From Paenibacillus sp. J5C2022 (GTDB taxonomy: Bacteria > Bacillota > Bacilli > Paenibacillales > Paenibacillaceae): a stretch of DNA of 64,000 nt. A model generated the notes under the pieces. The model was given only the letters and a program-made list of their open reading frames with translations. It was not told the origin of the DNA and ran no database searches. The DNA is taken from NCBI RefSeq assembly GCF_025567625.1, contig NZ_JAOQJC010000030.1:29402-93401 (forward strand). Reading direction: 5' to 3'. The translations under genes and the position numbers were made by a program. Shown one piece after another: positions 18,923 through 28,240 of this stretch (position 1 is its first letter; the number at the start of each line of letters is the position of its first letter).

Positions 18923-20677
18923 CTATCTTCCATCGTCCTTCATCCGCACAATCAGCATATCCCAGTACAACAGCGCCGGAAGTTCCATCACAAGGCAGCG
19001 TCCCCGGGCAGTTATCTCTTCCCGATAGTCTAGCCGCAGCGGCGCGCCATCCCTTGCATCGGGAGTGGCCAGCAGCACGGCGGCCACTTCTCCATCCACC
19101 GCAACGGATACGGTGCGCCCGTGAATTTCACGCGGCGCTTCCTTGGACTCATTCCAGTAATCGTCGCTGCTGGCGGCCAAGTTAATGAAATGGATGAGCT
19201 TTAGGCCAGGGTGCTCCCGAATAACCGTCCATACCTTGCCCGCTTCTCCATACGTGCTGTATGGAAAGCCCGAGAAGCTGTATTCCAGATTATCGCCGTC
19301 GGCATGGGTCATGGAAACATCACGCAGCCTTTCGTCATGAAGAACATGTCCATAACGGACACCGAAGTCGGCGTAGTCGCGCACGATGCGCATAAAGCCC
19401 GCCCTCAGCTTGGAATAGTCGACATAATACCCTTGCGTCAACACCCCGCCATGCTCGCCATGCAGCAGATGATAAGCGCCTTGCGCCGTTACGGCCGCGT
19501 TCAACAGGCGGAAGGCATGCTCCGCCCCCGCTTCGCCCAGCGCGCCCGGCTCGCGGAACGGCTTCAAGTATGCCGCCAGTATAACCGGCTTGCCGCCGCT
19601 GTGAAGATTAGCGGCATGAATAATCTCCCGCAAGTGATGGTATCGCTCATACGGCTTCCACACCTCTACATAGATAGCATCCTGATTCGCTGTGGCAACC
19701 GTACCCACCGGCCAATTGCCTACATTGTTGAAGATGAGGCAGATATCCTCTTTCACCTGCGTCAGCTCTTCTCTGGTGGCTTCGATCAATAGCGGGAATT
19801 GCTCCTCCAGCCGCTCCAGCCGGGGAGTGCCGCCGAGCCGGGACCAGCCCGTCTTGGGAAAGCCATACGTATCCATATGAATGCCGTCGAAGTTCAGGCG
19901 CTCCACCGTCTCGCGATACTGCTGCACAATATGGCGGTGCCAGGGACTATCGGGCGAAATATTCATAATATTAAATATCCCGATAAAATCGTAGGGTTCT
20001 CCCGCGCTCGTATACAGCCTCCAGTCAGGATGGCGGTCGGCGAACGTCTTGCTGGCCGCGTATACGGCGCCGTAAGCGATCGCCTTCATGCCGTGCTCGC
20101 GACATAGCGCAATCTTCTCTTCCACTACAGGGCGACTTACCTTGCGCCCCATCAGATCGGTATATTCTCCCTCGTCGCTGACCAGCTCGTCATGCCGGTA
20201 CATCCAGTCGTAGAACTGCACCAGATTGAGATGAAGCTTGGCCATCCATTCCACATCCGACCGGTCCCCCAGCTCCTCCGTTCCGAAGTCGCTAAGGAAG
20301 CCGTAGCGGGGAGCACGGCGCCAATCCGAGACGACATCGAATGCAGTCGCCGCTCTCCCTGCAACTGCGCCATCCGCCAGCAGCTCTACCTCCACGCCGT
20401 AACCCATTCGGTCCGCGACGAACGGACCAACCTCCATGCGATGGCGGACAGGAGCGTCGCCAACAGGCAGCGCCAGCTCCCATTCCCGCTGCTCAGCCAC
20501 GGCATCCAGCTCCCATACAGTGCAACGCACCGTCACAGCACACTCTCCGCCGGTTCCGTTCTGCAGCTCCAGGAGCAGCGTCACCTTGCTGCCGCTATCG
20601 TACTGCGCCTTCGCCGGATAGCAATCAAGAAGCTTGACGCCGCTTGTGTTTATATTCTTGTTCATCTCGTCTGTCAT
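18923..20677 (-). CDS. Intracellular GH66 dextranase-type hydrolase
   Basis: The product has 584 residues and no signal peptide, so it acts in the cytoplasm. An N-terminal immunoglobulin-like strand domain (about 10-115) precedes the GH66 barrel. The nucleophile is D269 (FDGIHMDTYG) and the acid/base E338 (YVEVW), the pair known for GH66. The CBM35 insert seen in CI-glucanotransferases is absent, which favours a hydrolase acting on isomaltooligosaccharides or cyclo-isomaltooligosaccharides. Its ATG overlaps the permease stop by 4 bp (ATGA), so it is co-translated with the importer and should digest what the importer brings in. A later ATG at 20665 is an alternative start. Confidence 0.9.
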   Translation of the reverse strand: MTDEMNKNINTSGVKLLDCYPAKAQYDSGSKVTLLLELQNGTGGECAVTVRCTVWELDAVAEQREWELALPVGDAPVRHRMEVGPFVADRMGYGVEVELLADGAVAGRAATAFDVVSDWRRAPRYGFLSDFGTEELGDRSDVEWMAKLHLNLVQFYDWMYRHDELVSDEGEYTDLMGRKVSRPVVEEKIALCREHGMKAIAYGAVYAASKTFADRHPDWRLYTSAGEPYDFIGIFNIMNISPDSPWHRHIVQQYRETVERLNFDGIHMDTYGFPKTGWSRLGGTPRLERLEEQFPLLIEATREELTQVKEDICLIFNNVGNWPVGTVATANQDAIYVEVWKPYERYHHLREIIHAANLHSGGKPVILAAYLKPFREPGALGEAGAEHAFRLLNAAVTAQGAYHLLHGEHGGVLTQGYYVDYSKLRAGFMRIVRDYADFGVRYGHVLHDERLRDVSMTHADGDNLEYSFSGFPYSTYGEAGKVWTVIREHPGLKLIHFINLAASSDDYWNESKEAPREIHGRTVSVAVDGEVAAVLLATPDARDGAPLRLDYREEITARGRCLVMELPALLYWDMLIVRMKDDGR

Positions 20678-21504
20678 CCTTTCAAAGCACCTGCTGTAAT
20701 GCCCTTAATGAAGTAGCGCTGGAATACAAGGAAGGCCAGCACCGCCGGAGCAAGGCCGATCAGCGCCGCCGCGGCCATCAGATTCCACTTCGCTCCGTAG
20801 GTCTGGAAGAACATGCTGACCGCCAGAGGGATCGTGCGCATCTCCTGACTCTGCAGGAAGAATACCGCTTGACCGTAGTTGTTCCAGATACCGAGCCCCG
20901 TCAGAATGACTACCGCGGATGTGACGGGACGCAGGAAGTGGAATGTCACCCGCCAGAAGGCGGTGAAGTACGTGCAGCCGTCTATGACGGCGGATTCCTC
21001 GATCTCCTTCGGCTGCGTCCGGATAAAGCTCGTATACAGGAAGACGGACAGCGGCAGCGCATTCGTCGCCGTAAGCAATATCATCGCCCAGTGGGTGTTG
21101 ATGCCGTCAATGGATTTCATCAGTGTATAGAGCGGCACCGTAATAATAATAGCGGGGATCATCAGGCAAGCCAGCAAGGTGTTGAAGATGGCGATATTGC
21201 CCTTGCTGCGGAACCTGGCGATGGAGTAGCCCGCGGAGCTGGCTACGAACACGATGACCGCCACGGCACTGAACGTAATGATGATAGAATTCATCATCGC
21301 CTTCCCCAGCTTGGAGCCTTCCCAAGCGTCGGCGAAATTGTTCAAGTGGAAGTCCGGCATCAGGAATATGCTTTGGAACATGCTGCCGGACGGAGAATTC
21401 AGCGACAGGTACAACAGAACATAGAAAGGGACGATGGAGATGATGACCATCATCCCCGCGATTCCATATTTTAAAATCACTTTAAGTACTTCTGGCATCT
21501 TCAT
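20674..21504 (-). CDS. Sugar ABC importer permease (MalG/LacG type)
   Basis: The product has 276 residues with six membrane segments. The EAA loop is KEIEESAVIDGCTYFTAFWR and the C-terminus is YFIKGITAGALKG, both typical of the second permease of CUT1 sugar importers. It lies 12 bp after the partner permease and overlaps the GH66 gene. The imported sugar is inferred to be an alpha-1,6-glucan oligomer or its cyclic form. Confidence 0.93.
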   Translation of the reverse strand: MKMPEVLKVILKYGIAGMMVIISIVPFYVLLYLSLNSPSGSMFQSIFLMPDFHLNNFADAWEGSKLGKAMMNSIIITFSAVAVIVFVASSAGYSIARFRSKGNIAIFNTLLACLMIPAIIITVPLYTLMKSIDGINTHWAMILLTATNALPLSVFLYTSFIRTQPKEIEESAVIDGCTYFTAFWRVTFHFLRPVTSAVVILTGLGIWNNYGQAVFFLQSQEMRTIPLAVSMFFQTYGAKWNLMAAAALIGLAPAVLAFLVFQRYFIKGITAGALKG

Positions 21505-21516
21505 AGCAGTTCCCTC

Positions 21517-22401
21517 TCACAGCTCGTATTCGGATTTTCGTGTAATGCGCAGGAAGAGCACGACGGGAATAAGGATGATGACGAACAGAATCAGCGCAAC
21601 GGCTGTGGAATAGCCCGTGAAGCTTCCGTACAGCATTCTGAGAATGTAGATGCTAAGCGACTCCGTCGCATAGCCCGGTCCCCCGTCCGTCAAGGCGACG
21701 ATAATCTCGAATACGGATAAGGATCCGATAATATTGGTGACGACATTAATCTTGATCGACGGATACAGAAGCGGCAGCGTCACATAGCGCAGCGACGCCC
21801 ATCTCCCCGCCCCGTCAATTGTGGCAGCCTCGTAGAAGTCCGCCGATATGCCCTGCAATCCCGCCAAATAGACGATCATCGTCATCCCTACATATTGCCA
21901 CACGTTCACCACGACCAGCACGATAAGCGCCGAGGAGCTCTCACCAAGCCAGTTCACATCCAGGAAGCCAAGCCCCAGCCCCTCCAGCACATGTGCCAGA
22001 TAACCTCTCTCCGGCTGAAGAATGAAGTACCATATATACCCCATAATAAGCGGGCTGATGACCGCCGGCAGGTAGACGACCGCTCTTACGAATCCTCTGC
22101 CTGCCAGCTTGCGGTCCAGGAACAGCGCATACATCAGCCCGAACAAGTTCAGCAGCGGCGCACTGCCCAGCGCGAAATAAATCGTAATAAGCACATCGTT
22201 GCGCGCCCGGTCATCCTTGAAGAAATCGAAAAAGTTCTGCAATCCGACGAAGTTAGGCGTAGTAATGCCGTTGGAATCCGTTAGTGCAATGCCAACGCCC
22301 TGCGTAAGCGGGTAGAGAAAGAACAAGCCAAACAGCAGGATCGCAGGAACCGCCATGAAGTGATGTAGTCGTGCATTTAGTTTATTGATCCATACGCGCA
22401 T
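21517..22401 (-). CDS. Sugar ABC importer permease (MalF/LacF type)
   Basis: The product has 294 residues from the ATG at 22401, preferred over a GTG four codons earlier because GGGAG lies just upstream. Six membrane segments are predicted; the EAA loop is YEAATIDGAGRWASLRYVTL, followed by the TDGGPGYATES block common in this permease group. It sits 52 bp after the binding-protein gene. Confidence 0.93.
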   Translation of the reverse strand: MRVWINKLNARLHHFMAVPAILLFGLFFLYPLTQGVGIALTDSNGITTPNFVGLQNFFDFFKDDRARNDVLITIYFALGSAPLLNLFGLMYALFLDRKLAGRGFVRAVVYLPAVISPLIMGYIWYFILQPERGYLAHVLEGLGLGFLDVNWLGESSSALIVLVVVNVWQYVGMTMIVYLAGLQGISADFYEAATIDGAGRWASLRYVTLPLLYPSIKINVVTNIIGSLSVFEIIVALTDGGPGYATESLSIYILRMLYGSFTGYSTAVALILFVIILIPVVLFLRITRKSEYEL

Positions 22402-22453
22402 GGTCTCTCCCACCTGCCCTATTATTTAAAAAAACCAACCGTTAAAGTTTCCC

Positions 22454-23809
22454 TTACTTATTCGTAGCGTTCCAGGCTTTATCCCAAGCTTCCTTGTAGG
22501 CGGAAGCGAACTCCTGCGAGTCCTTGTACTTGCCTGCGAGCAGCTCCTGCACCATACGGCCCGCGTCATCTCCGGAGAAGCCCGACGGCGTATCTGTGAA
22601 GGCGATGTTGACGCCCGCTTCCAAGGCTGCGGCAGCCTGATCCTTCAGCGGTCCCCAATCGGCGTTGACATCTGTGAAGGCCGGAGGAGACTTCAGGAAT
22701 TCACTATACGCCTTCAAGTTCTCCGGCTGGAACAGGAATTCCAGGAACTTCTTCGCTTCCTCCGGATGCTTCGATTCCGCAGTTATGGCATAGACGGAAT
22801 CTTCCGCCGACAACGTGACGGGCTCCGTGCCGTCCGCAATGGCCGGGAATGGAGCGAATCCGATCGTATCCGCCATATCCGGCTTCATGTTCAGCAGATC
22901 CCCAAGCACCCACATGCCTTGACTGAACAACGCAGACTGTCCGTTCACGAATGCTTCCTTCTGGTTGTCGTAAGTCGCGGTCAACGCATCCTTGTTGATT
23001 AATCCCGCTTCCTTCAGCTCCATCAGTCTGCCTGCGAACGCATCGATGCCTCCGCCGGCAGCATCGAACTGCAGCTTGTCGGACTCATTGTTAATGAATG
23101 CCGCACGCGCATCCGCCACGCCGTACTTCTGCTTGATGACGCCGTGCGCCATGAATTCGATCAGATGGCCCAGCGTCCAGGAATCCTTGCCCGCCAGGAA
23201 CATCGGCGTCATGTCCGGCTTCTGATCTTTAATGGCTTGCAGGTTGGACTTGAACTCCTCCCACGTATGCGCTTCTTTCAATCCCAGCTCCTCGAACACT
23301 TTCTTATTGTAGAAAATGCCCGCCATCGTCACGTTCGTCGCTACGCGGAATTGCTTGCCCGTCTTGATGTCGGTGTTCAGCTCCTTGATGGCAGGCAGCA
23401 CGCGCGACCAGAACGGCTCGTTCGACAGGTCCAGATATTTCCCTTGATCCACATAATCCTGCGCATACACCGTCGTAATATCCGGCACATCGCCGGAAGC
23501 GAACTTGACCTTGATGACATTGCTGGCATCCTTCTGATACTCCTGCTCCACTTTAATGCCCGGATTATCGGCTTCGAATTTGGCAATCAGCTCGTTAATC
23601 AAGTCTACTGTCTCTACTTTGCCCGTGAAAAATTTCAGCGTCACATTCTCTTTCGGCTTATCAGTCGCCGGCTGCTTCGTCTCCGTATTGGCTGCCGGCT
23701 TATCCGTTGCAGCGCTTTCATTGTTGCCACCGCTATTGGAGCTGCACGCCGCACTCAGCATAAGGATGAGCATCATGCTAAGAAATGGAATCCACTTATT
23801 TCTTCTCAC
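22454..23809 (-). CDS. Sugar ABC importer, substrate-binding lipoprotein (CUT1)
   Basis: The product has 451 residues and starts with GTG behind GGGGGAGG. A lipobox (MLSAAC, Cys22) is followed by a Thr/Pro/Lys-rich linker, then a two-lobed family 1 binding fold (KFEADNPGIKVEQEY; VNGQSALFSQGMWVLGDL). It is the first gene of the operon binding protein-permease-permease-GH66. Its position between the sensor pair and the GH66 gene suggests it binds isomaltooligosaccharides or cyclo-isomaltooligosaccharides; this is inference. Confidence 0.92.
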   Translation of the reverse strand: MRRNKWIPFLSMMLILMLSAACSSNSGGNNESAATDKPAANTETKQPATDKPKENVTLKFFTGKVETVDLINELIAKFEADNPGIKVEQEYQKDASNVIKVKFASGDVPDITTVYAQDYVDQGKYLDLSNEPFWSRVLPAIKELNTDIKTGKQFRVATNVTMAGIFYNKKVFEELGLKEAHTWEEFKSNLQAIKDQKPDMTPMFLAGKDSWTLGHLIEFMAHGVIKQKYGVADARAAFINNESDKLQFDAAGGGIDAFAGRLMELKEAGLINKDALTATYDNQKEAFVNGQSALFSQGMWVLGDLLNMKPDMADTIGFAPFPAIADGTEPVTLSAEDSVYAITAESKHPEEAKKFLEFLFQPENLKAYSEFLKSPPAFTDVNADWGPLKDQAAAALEAGVNIAFTDTPSGFSGDDAGRMVQELLAGKYKDSQEFASAYKEAWDKAWNATNK

Positions 23810-23946
23810 TGTATTTCCTCCCCCAAGGTTGTATTGATGCTACACCATAAGCTTACAGCGGTTTCCATGCCCGCGAAATACCGAAGATTCATGAAGAAGG
23901 TACGTTTTTTTCAGATGCGCTTTACAATTGGACAGCGATGACATAA

Positions 23947-23968
23947 CAATGAATGTAAGCATTCATTG
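23947..23968. promoter_or_regulatory. Palindrome in the divergent regulatory gap
   Basis: CAATGAATG and CATTCATTG arms flank TAAG, a perfect 9-bp dyad. It lies between the importer operon (minus) and the histidine kinase gene (plus), 138 bp from one start and 126 bp from the other. It is a good candidate operator for the neighbouring response regulator. Confidence 0.5.
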
Positions 23969-24093
23969 ATGAATCAGCAATGTAACAATTAGCAGCAAGA
24001 AATAACGGCAATAATTCACAGCAAGTGCAGCTTCAACATGGATAGGCAGAGATCTGTAGCAGGAATCAGCGGCAAATAAGAGGAGCGATAGTA

Positions 24094-25893
24094 ATGAAAC
24101 CGTCATTCCGAGTGCAGAAATACAGTGAATGGAGCATCGTATCGAAGCTGATCATGATGACCGGCTTGCTGCTCTTCCTGACCGTCTTCTTCGCATCCTA
24201 TCTGTCCTATACGCGATATACCCGGGACTTCCAGCAGCAATCCGCCGACAAGGTCCAGCAAATTATCGATCAGGTATCCCTGAACATGGATACGTACCTG
24301 GACGACTTGTACAGGCTGACCTTGTTCCCTTATCGCAATGCAGGCATTATGCAGGCACTGGAAGAGCCGCCGGCCAAGACGGAGCTGGCGCAGCTGGAGA
24401 AGCGGCGACTGATCGAGAACTTCCTGGACGAGATGATGATCTATCCCCGCGAAGACATTCTCCGCGTCTCCATCGTCACCGACGCCATCTACTCCAGTGC
24501 CCGTCTCCCTACCAAGCTTGTGCCCGACGAGAATATGGAGGCTTACGATTGGTACAAGCGGGCGCTGGCATCCCAGGAATACATCTTCGTCTCTGCACGC
24601 GACAACGAATTCAGCCGCAGCAGCGGCAATGTGCAAGTATTCTCGGTCGTCAAGCAGCTGAGAAGCATCAGCAATTCCCAGCATATACTCGGTGTGATCA
24701 AAGCAGACGCCAACTATAAAGGCATCGAAGACATTATGGAGAAAGCCAAAATGAGCGAAGGCGGAGGGCTGTTCATTCTGGACGAGCAGCGCGAGTTCAT
24801 CTACGCCTCCAATCCCATGCACAAAAACATTGCGCTGTCGGTCCTGTCCGACAGGAACGCCGCATCGCATAAAGGGTATATCGTCAACAGTACGACCATT
24901 CCCCGCATGCAGTGGCATATCGTCGCCGTGAACTCCATATCCGACATGAACCGGGAAGCGATTCGCACCCGCAATAACGCCTTGCTTCTGTCCATCAGCG
25001 GCGCCCTCATTGCATTAATTGTGCTTGTCTTGCTGGTCCGCCACTTCTTGAAGCCGCTGCTCGCCATCGTCAAGCTGATGAAAGAGGTGGAGCTGGGCCG
25101 GCTGGACGTCACCTTCCAGAGCAATCGCCGCGATGAGATGGGCTATCTGGGGTACGCCTTCAATCGGCTGGTCGGGCGAATCGGCGAGATGCTGCGGGAG
25201 AATACGTCACTGGTCAAGGAGGTGTACGAGTCCAGGCTGCTGCAGCAGGAAGCGCAGATCAACGCCTTGTTCAGCCAGATTCAGCCGCACTTCATCTTCA
25301 ACACGCTGAATCTGATCAGCCTGTCCATGCAGTCCGGCAAGAGCGGACAAGCGATCCAGCATATTAACGGCCTCAGCAGCATTCTGCGCGGCATGTCCCA
25401 GTGGGACAAGGAAATTCCGCTGCGTCAGGAGATCGAACTGCTCCACGCCTACTTGGGCATCCAGAGCAGCCGTTACGAAGGACGGCTCCATTACCGGATT
25501 GACATTGATCCCTCGCTGGCGGATTACCCCGTACCCGCCCTGCTGCTCCAGCCCGTCGTGGAGAATGCCGTCGTTCACGGCTGCGAGCGGAAGAAGGAGC
25601 CGACGACGATAAGCGTTGTCTCCTCCATCCGGGACGGTCGACTGCTTATTGTCTTGCAGGATGACGGGCCGGGAATGGACGGCGACGCGCTGCTGCAGCT
25701 TCGGCGGAAGCTCGACGATTCGGAGGATGCCGGCGGAAGCGCCGACCGGCGGCATGCGGGCATCGGTTTGATTAATGTCAACAAGCGAATCAAGGTCAAA
25801 TACGGCGATGCCTATGGATTGAGCGTAGCAAGCGCACTGAGTGAAGGAACGACCGTCACTTTAGCCATCCCCTATACCGCAGCGAAGGAGTAA
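24094..25893 (+). CDS. YesM-type sensor histidine kinase
   Basis: The product has 599 residues. Membrane helix (about 17-40), extracellular sensing domain, second helix (about 300-320), HAMP linker (FLKPLLAIVKLMKEVELGRL), then a His_kinase domain with H399 in QIQPHFIFNTLN. The HATPase region has N-box VVENAVVHG and G-box DDGPGM plus GIGLINVNKRI. GAGGAG precedes the ATG. It is followed at 7 bp by its response regulator and faces the importer operon, so it probably senses the imported oligosaccharide outside the cell. Confidence 0.95.
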   Translation: MKPSFRVQKYSEWSIVSKLIMMTGLLLFLTVFFASYLSYTRYTRDFQQQSADKVQQIIDQVSLNMDTYLDDLYRLTLFPYRNAGIMQALEEPPAKTELAQLEKRRLIENFLDEMMIYPREDILRVSIVTDAIYSSARLPTKLVPDENMEAYDWYKRALASQEYIFVSARDNEFSRSSGNVQVFSVVKQLRSISNSQHILGVIKADANYKGIEDIMEKAKMSEGGGLFILDEQREFIYASNPMHKNIALSVLSDRNAASHKGYIVNSTTIPRMQWHIVAVNSISDMNREAIRTRNNALLLSISGALIALIVLVLLVRHFLKPLLAIVKLMKEVELGRLDVTFQSNRRDEMGYLGYAFNRLVGRIGEMLRENTSLVKEVYESRLLQQEAQINALFSQIQPHFIFNTLNLISLSMQSGKSGQAIQHINGLSSILRGMSQWDKEIPLRQEIELLHAYLGIQSSRYEGRLHYRIDIDPSLADYPVPALLLQPVVENAVVHGCERKKEPTTISVVSSIRDGRLLIVLQDDGPGMDGDALLQLRRKLDDSEDAGGSADRRHAGIGLINVNKRIKVKYGDAYGLSVASALSEGTTVTLAIPYTAAKE

Positions 25894-25900
25894 ACCAGAC

Positions 25901-27544
25901 ATGTATAAGCTGATTATCGTTGACGACGAGCCCCTTACCCGGAATTATATAAAGGCCAATGCCGGACAGCTTAGCGAACATTGGGAATGTGTCGGAGAAG
26001 CCGGCGACGGCGAAGAGGCGCTGGCTGTTATAGACGGATTGGAACATATCGATCTCGTCATTACCGATATCAAGATGCCGGGCATGTCAGGGCTGGAGCT
26101 CGCCCGTCAATTGTCGGAGCGCAGAGACCGTCCTCACATCATCATCTTGTCCGGCTACGACGAGTTCGCCATGGCCAAGGAAGCTATGGCTTACGGCGTG
26201 AATGATTACTTGCTGAAGCCGATTGTGAATGAAGAGCTGGCCTCCGTGCTGAATAAGCTGGCCTTGAGGCTGGTCGCTGAAGCTTCCGACCGAGCTGCGA
26301 TCAAGACATTGCAGGCGTTATCGGAGCAGTCTCGCGAAGACGTCGCCCGCAACTTCCTGCGCGCTATCGCTTATGACAACAACAGCGAGATCCGGATGCT
26401 GTATCCCATCCTTCACCGTCTGAAGCTCAGCCTGCTGGAAGCGGAAGGCGCCATGCTTGTCGTGGAGTTGGACGGATACGCCATGCTGGAACGCGATATC
26501 TCCCCCAGCGACTATGCCCTGTACCGGTACATTGTTCATCAGACGGCCATGGAGCTGGCCGAAGCAGAGACGGGAACCATCGCCTTTATCGATAATGAGG
26601 AAAGGACCGTCATGCTTGTTCCCGGCGACGATGCGGACGATGTCGGCCGCAGATGCGATGAGTTGTTCCGCCGGCTGTCCGGCAGCATCGTCTCCATGAC
26701 AGGGCTGCGGCTGTGGGGCGCTCGCGGCTCCTCTGAGCTGGATGTGCTGCAGCTCGGCGTCTCTTACCGGAGAGCCTGCCGGACGCTGAAGCACAGCGTA
26801 TTCGCAGCTCCTCTCTCCTCAGCGGAGCTGCTTGCCGACAATACCAATCTGGACGAGCGGGTCAGGCAGTTGGACAAGGACATCGCCTCTATGCAAGGTG
26901 CGTTGCACGACAACAATGAAGTACAGCTTCACACCTCTCTTCTCAAGCTGATGAAAGCAGAAGACCCCGTTGATCGAACCGGACTTCTTCGGCTTGGCGT
27001 CTATATGCTCGCAGCTTTGGCAGTGAACAGCCGGGCGGGAGAGCGAATGATTGCACAGGAGGCCGTGCATCGTTCCCTGAAGCAACTGAAGCAGCGGTGC
27101 ACGGCGGCGGCTTACCAGATAGAGGATGCCGCACAGCTGCTGCGGGAAGTGCTGGAGCCTCTATACGGCGGCTATTGGAGGAATGCGGAGCATGCGCTGC
27201 AGGAGAACAGCGGCAAGGAGCATGATATTGTGACGAAAGTAAAGGATTACATTTTGGCTCATTACTCCGAACCGCTTAGCCTTGCGCTGATTGCGGAGAA
27301 AATGAATATGTCCTCCGGCTATTTGAGCAGCCTGTTTCATAGCAATACCGGCGAGTCGTATATCAAATTTCTGACCCGGGTGCGCATGGAGCATGCGGCC
27401 TCCCTGCTCCGGACTAAGCCGGACGAGAAGGTGTACGACGTCGCCGATAAGGCCGGCTACACAAGCGTCAAGCATTTCTCCTACGTATTCAAGCAGCACT
27501 TCGGCATGCCGCCGGGCGAATACCAGGAGAAGAGCCGCAGATGA
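25901..27544 (+). CDS. YesN-type response regulator (REC plus AraC DNA-binding domain)
   Basis: The product has 547 residues. The receiver domain carries phosphoacceptor D56 (LVITDIKMPGMSG), the acidic pair DDE at 9-11 and K in YLLKPI. A middle region of about 250 residues has no clear motif. The C-terminal AraC domain (about 440-545) has both helix-turn-helix units (SLALIAEKMNMSSGYLSSLF; VYDVADKAGYTSVKHFSYVF). It is co-transcribed with the kinase and likely activates the divergent importer-GH66 operon, and perhaps the CI-glucanotransferase operon. Confidence 0.95.
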   Translation: MYKLIIVDDEPLTRNYIKANAGQLSEHWECVGEAGDGEEALAVIDGLEHIDLVITDIKMPGMSGLELARQLSERRDRPHIIILSGYDEFAMAKEAMAYGVNDYLLKPIVNEELASVLNKLALRLVAEASDRAAIKTLQALSEQSREDVARNFLRAIAYDNNSEIRMLYPILHRLKLSLLEAEGAMLVVELDGYAMLERDISPSDYALYRYIVHQTAMELAEAETGTIAFIDNEERTVMLVPGDDADDVGRRCDELFRRLSGSIVSMTGLRLWGARGSSELDVLQLGVSYRRACRTLKHSVFAAPLSSAELLADNTNLDERVRQLDKDIASMQGALHDNNEVQLHTSLLKLMKAEDPVDRTGLLRLGVYMLAALAVNSRAGERMIAQEAVHRSLKQLKQRCTAAAYQIEDAAQLLREVLEPLYGGYWRNAEHALQENSGKEHDIVTKVKDYILAHYSEPLSLALIAEKMNMSSGYLSSLFHSNTGESYIKFLTRVRMEHAASLLRTKPDEKVYDVADKAGYTSVKHFSYVFKQHFGMPPGEYQEKSRR

Positions 27545-27645
27545 GGGCAGACTGCGCATAGGGGCAAGACTGTGCATGGGGGCAGACTGCGCCCCCCGGA
27601 CCCATTCGTATGTCTGTAGGCTTATGAATTCGACCTCCGGTCGAT

Positions 27646-27836
27646 TAACTAACTGGATTTCATGTCATTATTTTCATTGAAATGTTTCTACTTGCCATAA
27701 CTAACTGGATTTCATGCTACTCTTTCGGACGATTATGGCGATCTTTTATGATATAGACTGAATTAACTGCACAAAATCCATTTGCGGCGTCCTGCAAAGA
27801 CAATATGGCTTCATTAGTAACACAAAATCCAGTTAG
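27646..27836. repeat. Intergenic array B: CTAACTGGATTT core, both orientations
   Basis: CTAACTGGATTT occurs at 27649-27660 and 27701-27712 (52 bp apart). The inverted form AAATCCAGTTAG is at 27825-27836 and a decayed copy AAATCCATTTGC at 27774-27785 (51 bp apart). Direct copies sit in TAACTAACTGGATTTCATG and inverted ones are preceded by CACA. Confidence 0.75.
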
Positions 27837-28155
27837 CTGCCTGTGCGCCAACTCCCGCACCAGCCTCTGCACCAACCTATGACCATCCTGTTCACCGATC
27901 TCCGCACCAGTTTCCACACCAGCTTCAGCACCAACTTGCTCATCAATATCTGCACCAGCTTCTGCACGAGCTAGTTCAACAACTTGAGTACCGACGTCAT
28001 ACGCCATCGCAGTGCGCATGCCTTGTTCCCCCTTATGCCAGTTCTTGCAGCTGTCCTGGTGTAGTCAGCCACATTATTGCAACATCTCACCATCACTAAC
28101 TATTTCTTTCCTTCAACTTGCACAGACTTCTTTTCTCACTTCTACAGACGCAAAT

Positions 28156-28191
28156 GGATGCCCCCGTGCAGAACAATCTGCGGGGGCATCC
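28156..28191 (-). terminator. Terminator hairpin after the GH31 gene
   Basis: GGATGCCCCCG and CGGGGGCATCC arms, extended inside by CAGA/TCTG, form a very stable stem 50 bp past the stop codon. The minus-strand tail (ATTTGCG) is weak in T. Confidence 0.6.
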
Positions 28192-28240
28192 CTCTATCCA
28201 TTCATTTCACTTATGACCATTCTTCTGTCAACAGAAGCTC

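Larger units (their letters stand above)
27545..28240. other. Convergent gap with repeats
   Basis: Just after the response regulator, three degenerate copies of GGGGCAGACTGCGCA follow each other at about 17-bp steps (27545-27596), then a TCGACC/GGTCGA hairpin near 27630. Array B fills 27646-27836. A CACCAG/CTTCTGCAC-type minisatellite occupies about 27855-27975. The 100-codon minus-strand open frame at 27717-28019 is built from these repeats and is probably not a gene. Confidence 0.6.

Noticed and set aside
23901..23935. cre site upstream of the CI importer operon (TGTAAAGCGC on the minus strand)
   Set aside because: The CG pair is shifted by one base against the cre pattern and the second half does not match.
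27717..28019. 100-codon minus-strand open frame
   Set aside because: It is made of array B and a minisatellite; the open frame follows from repeats with steps divisible by three, and it lacks a ribosome binding site.
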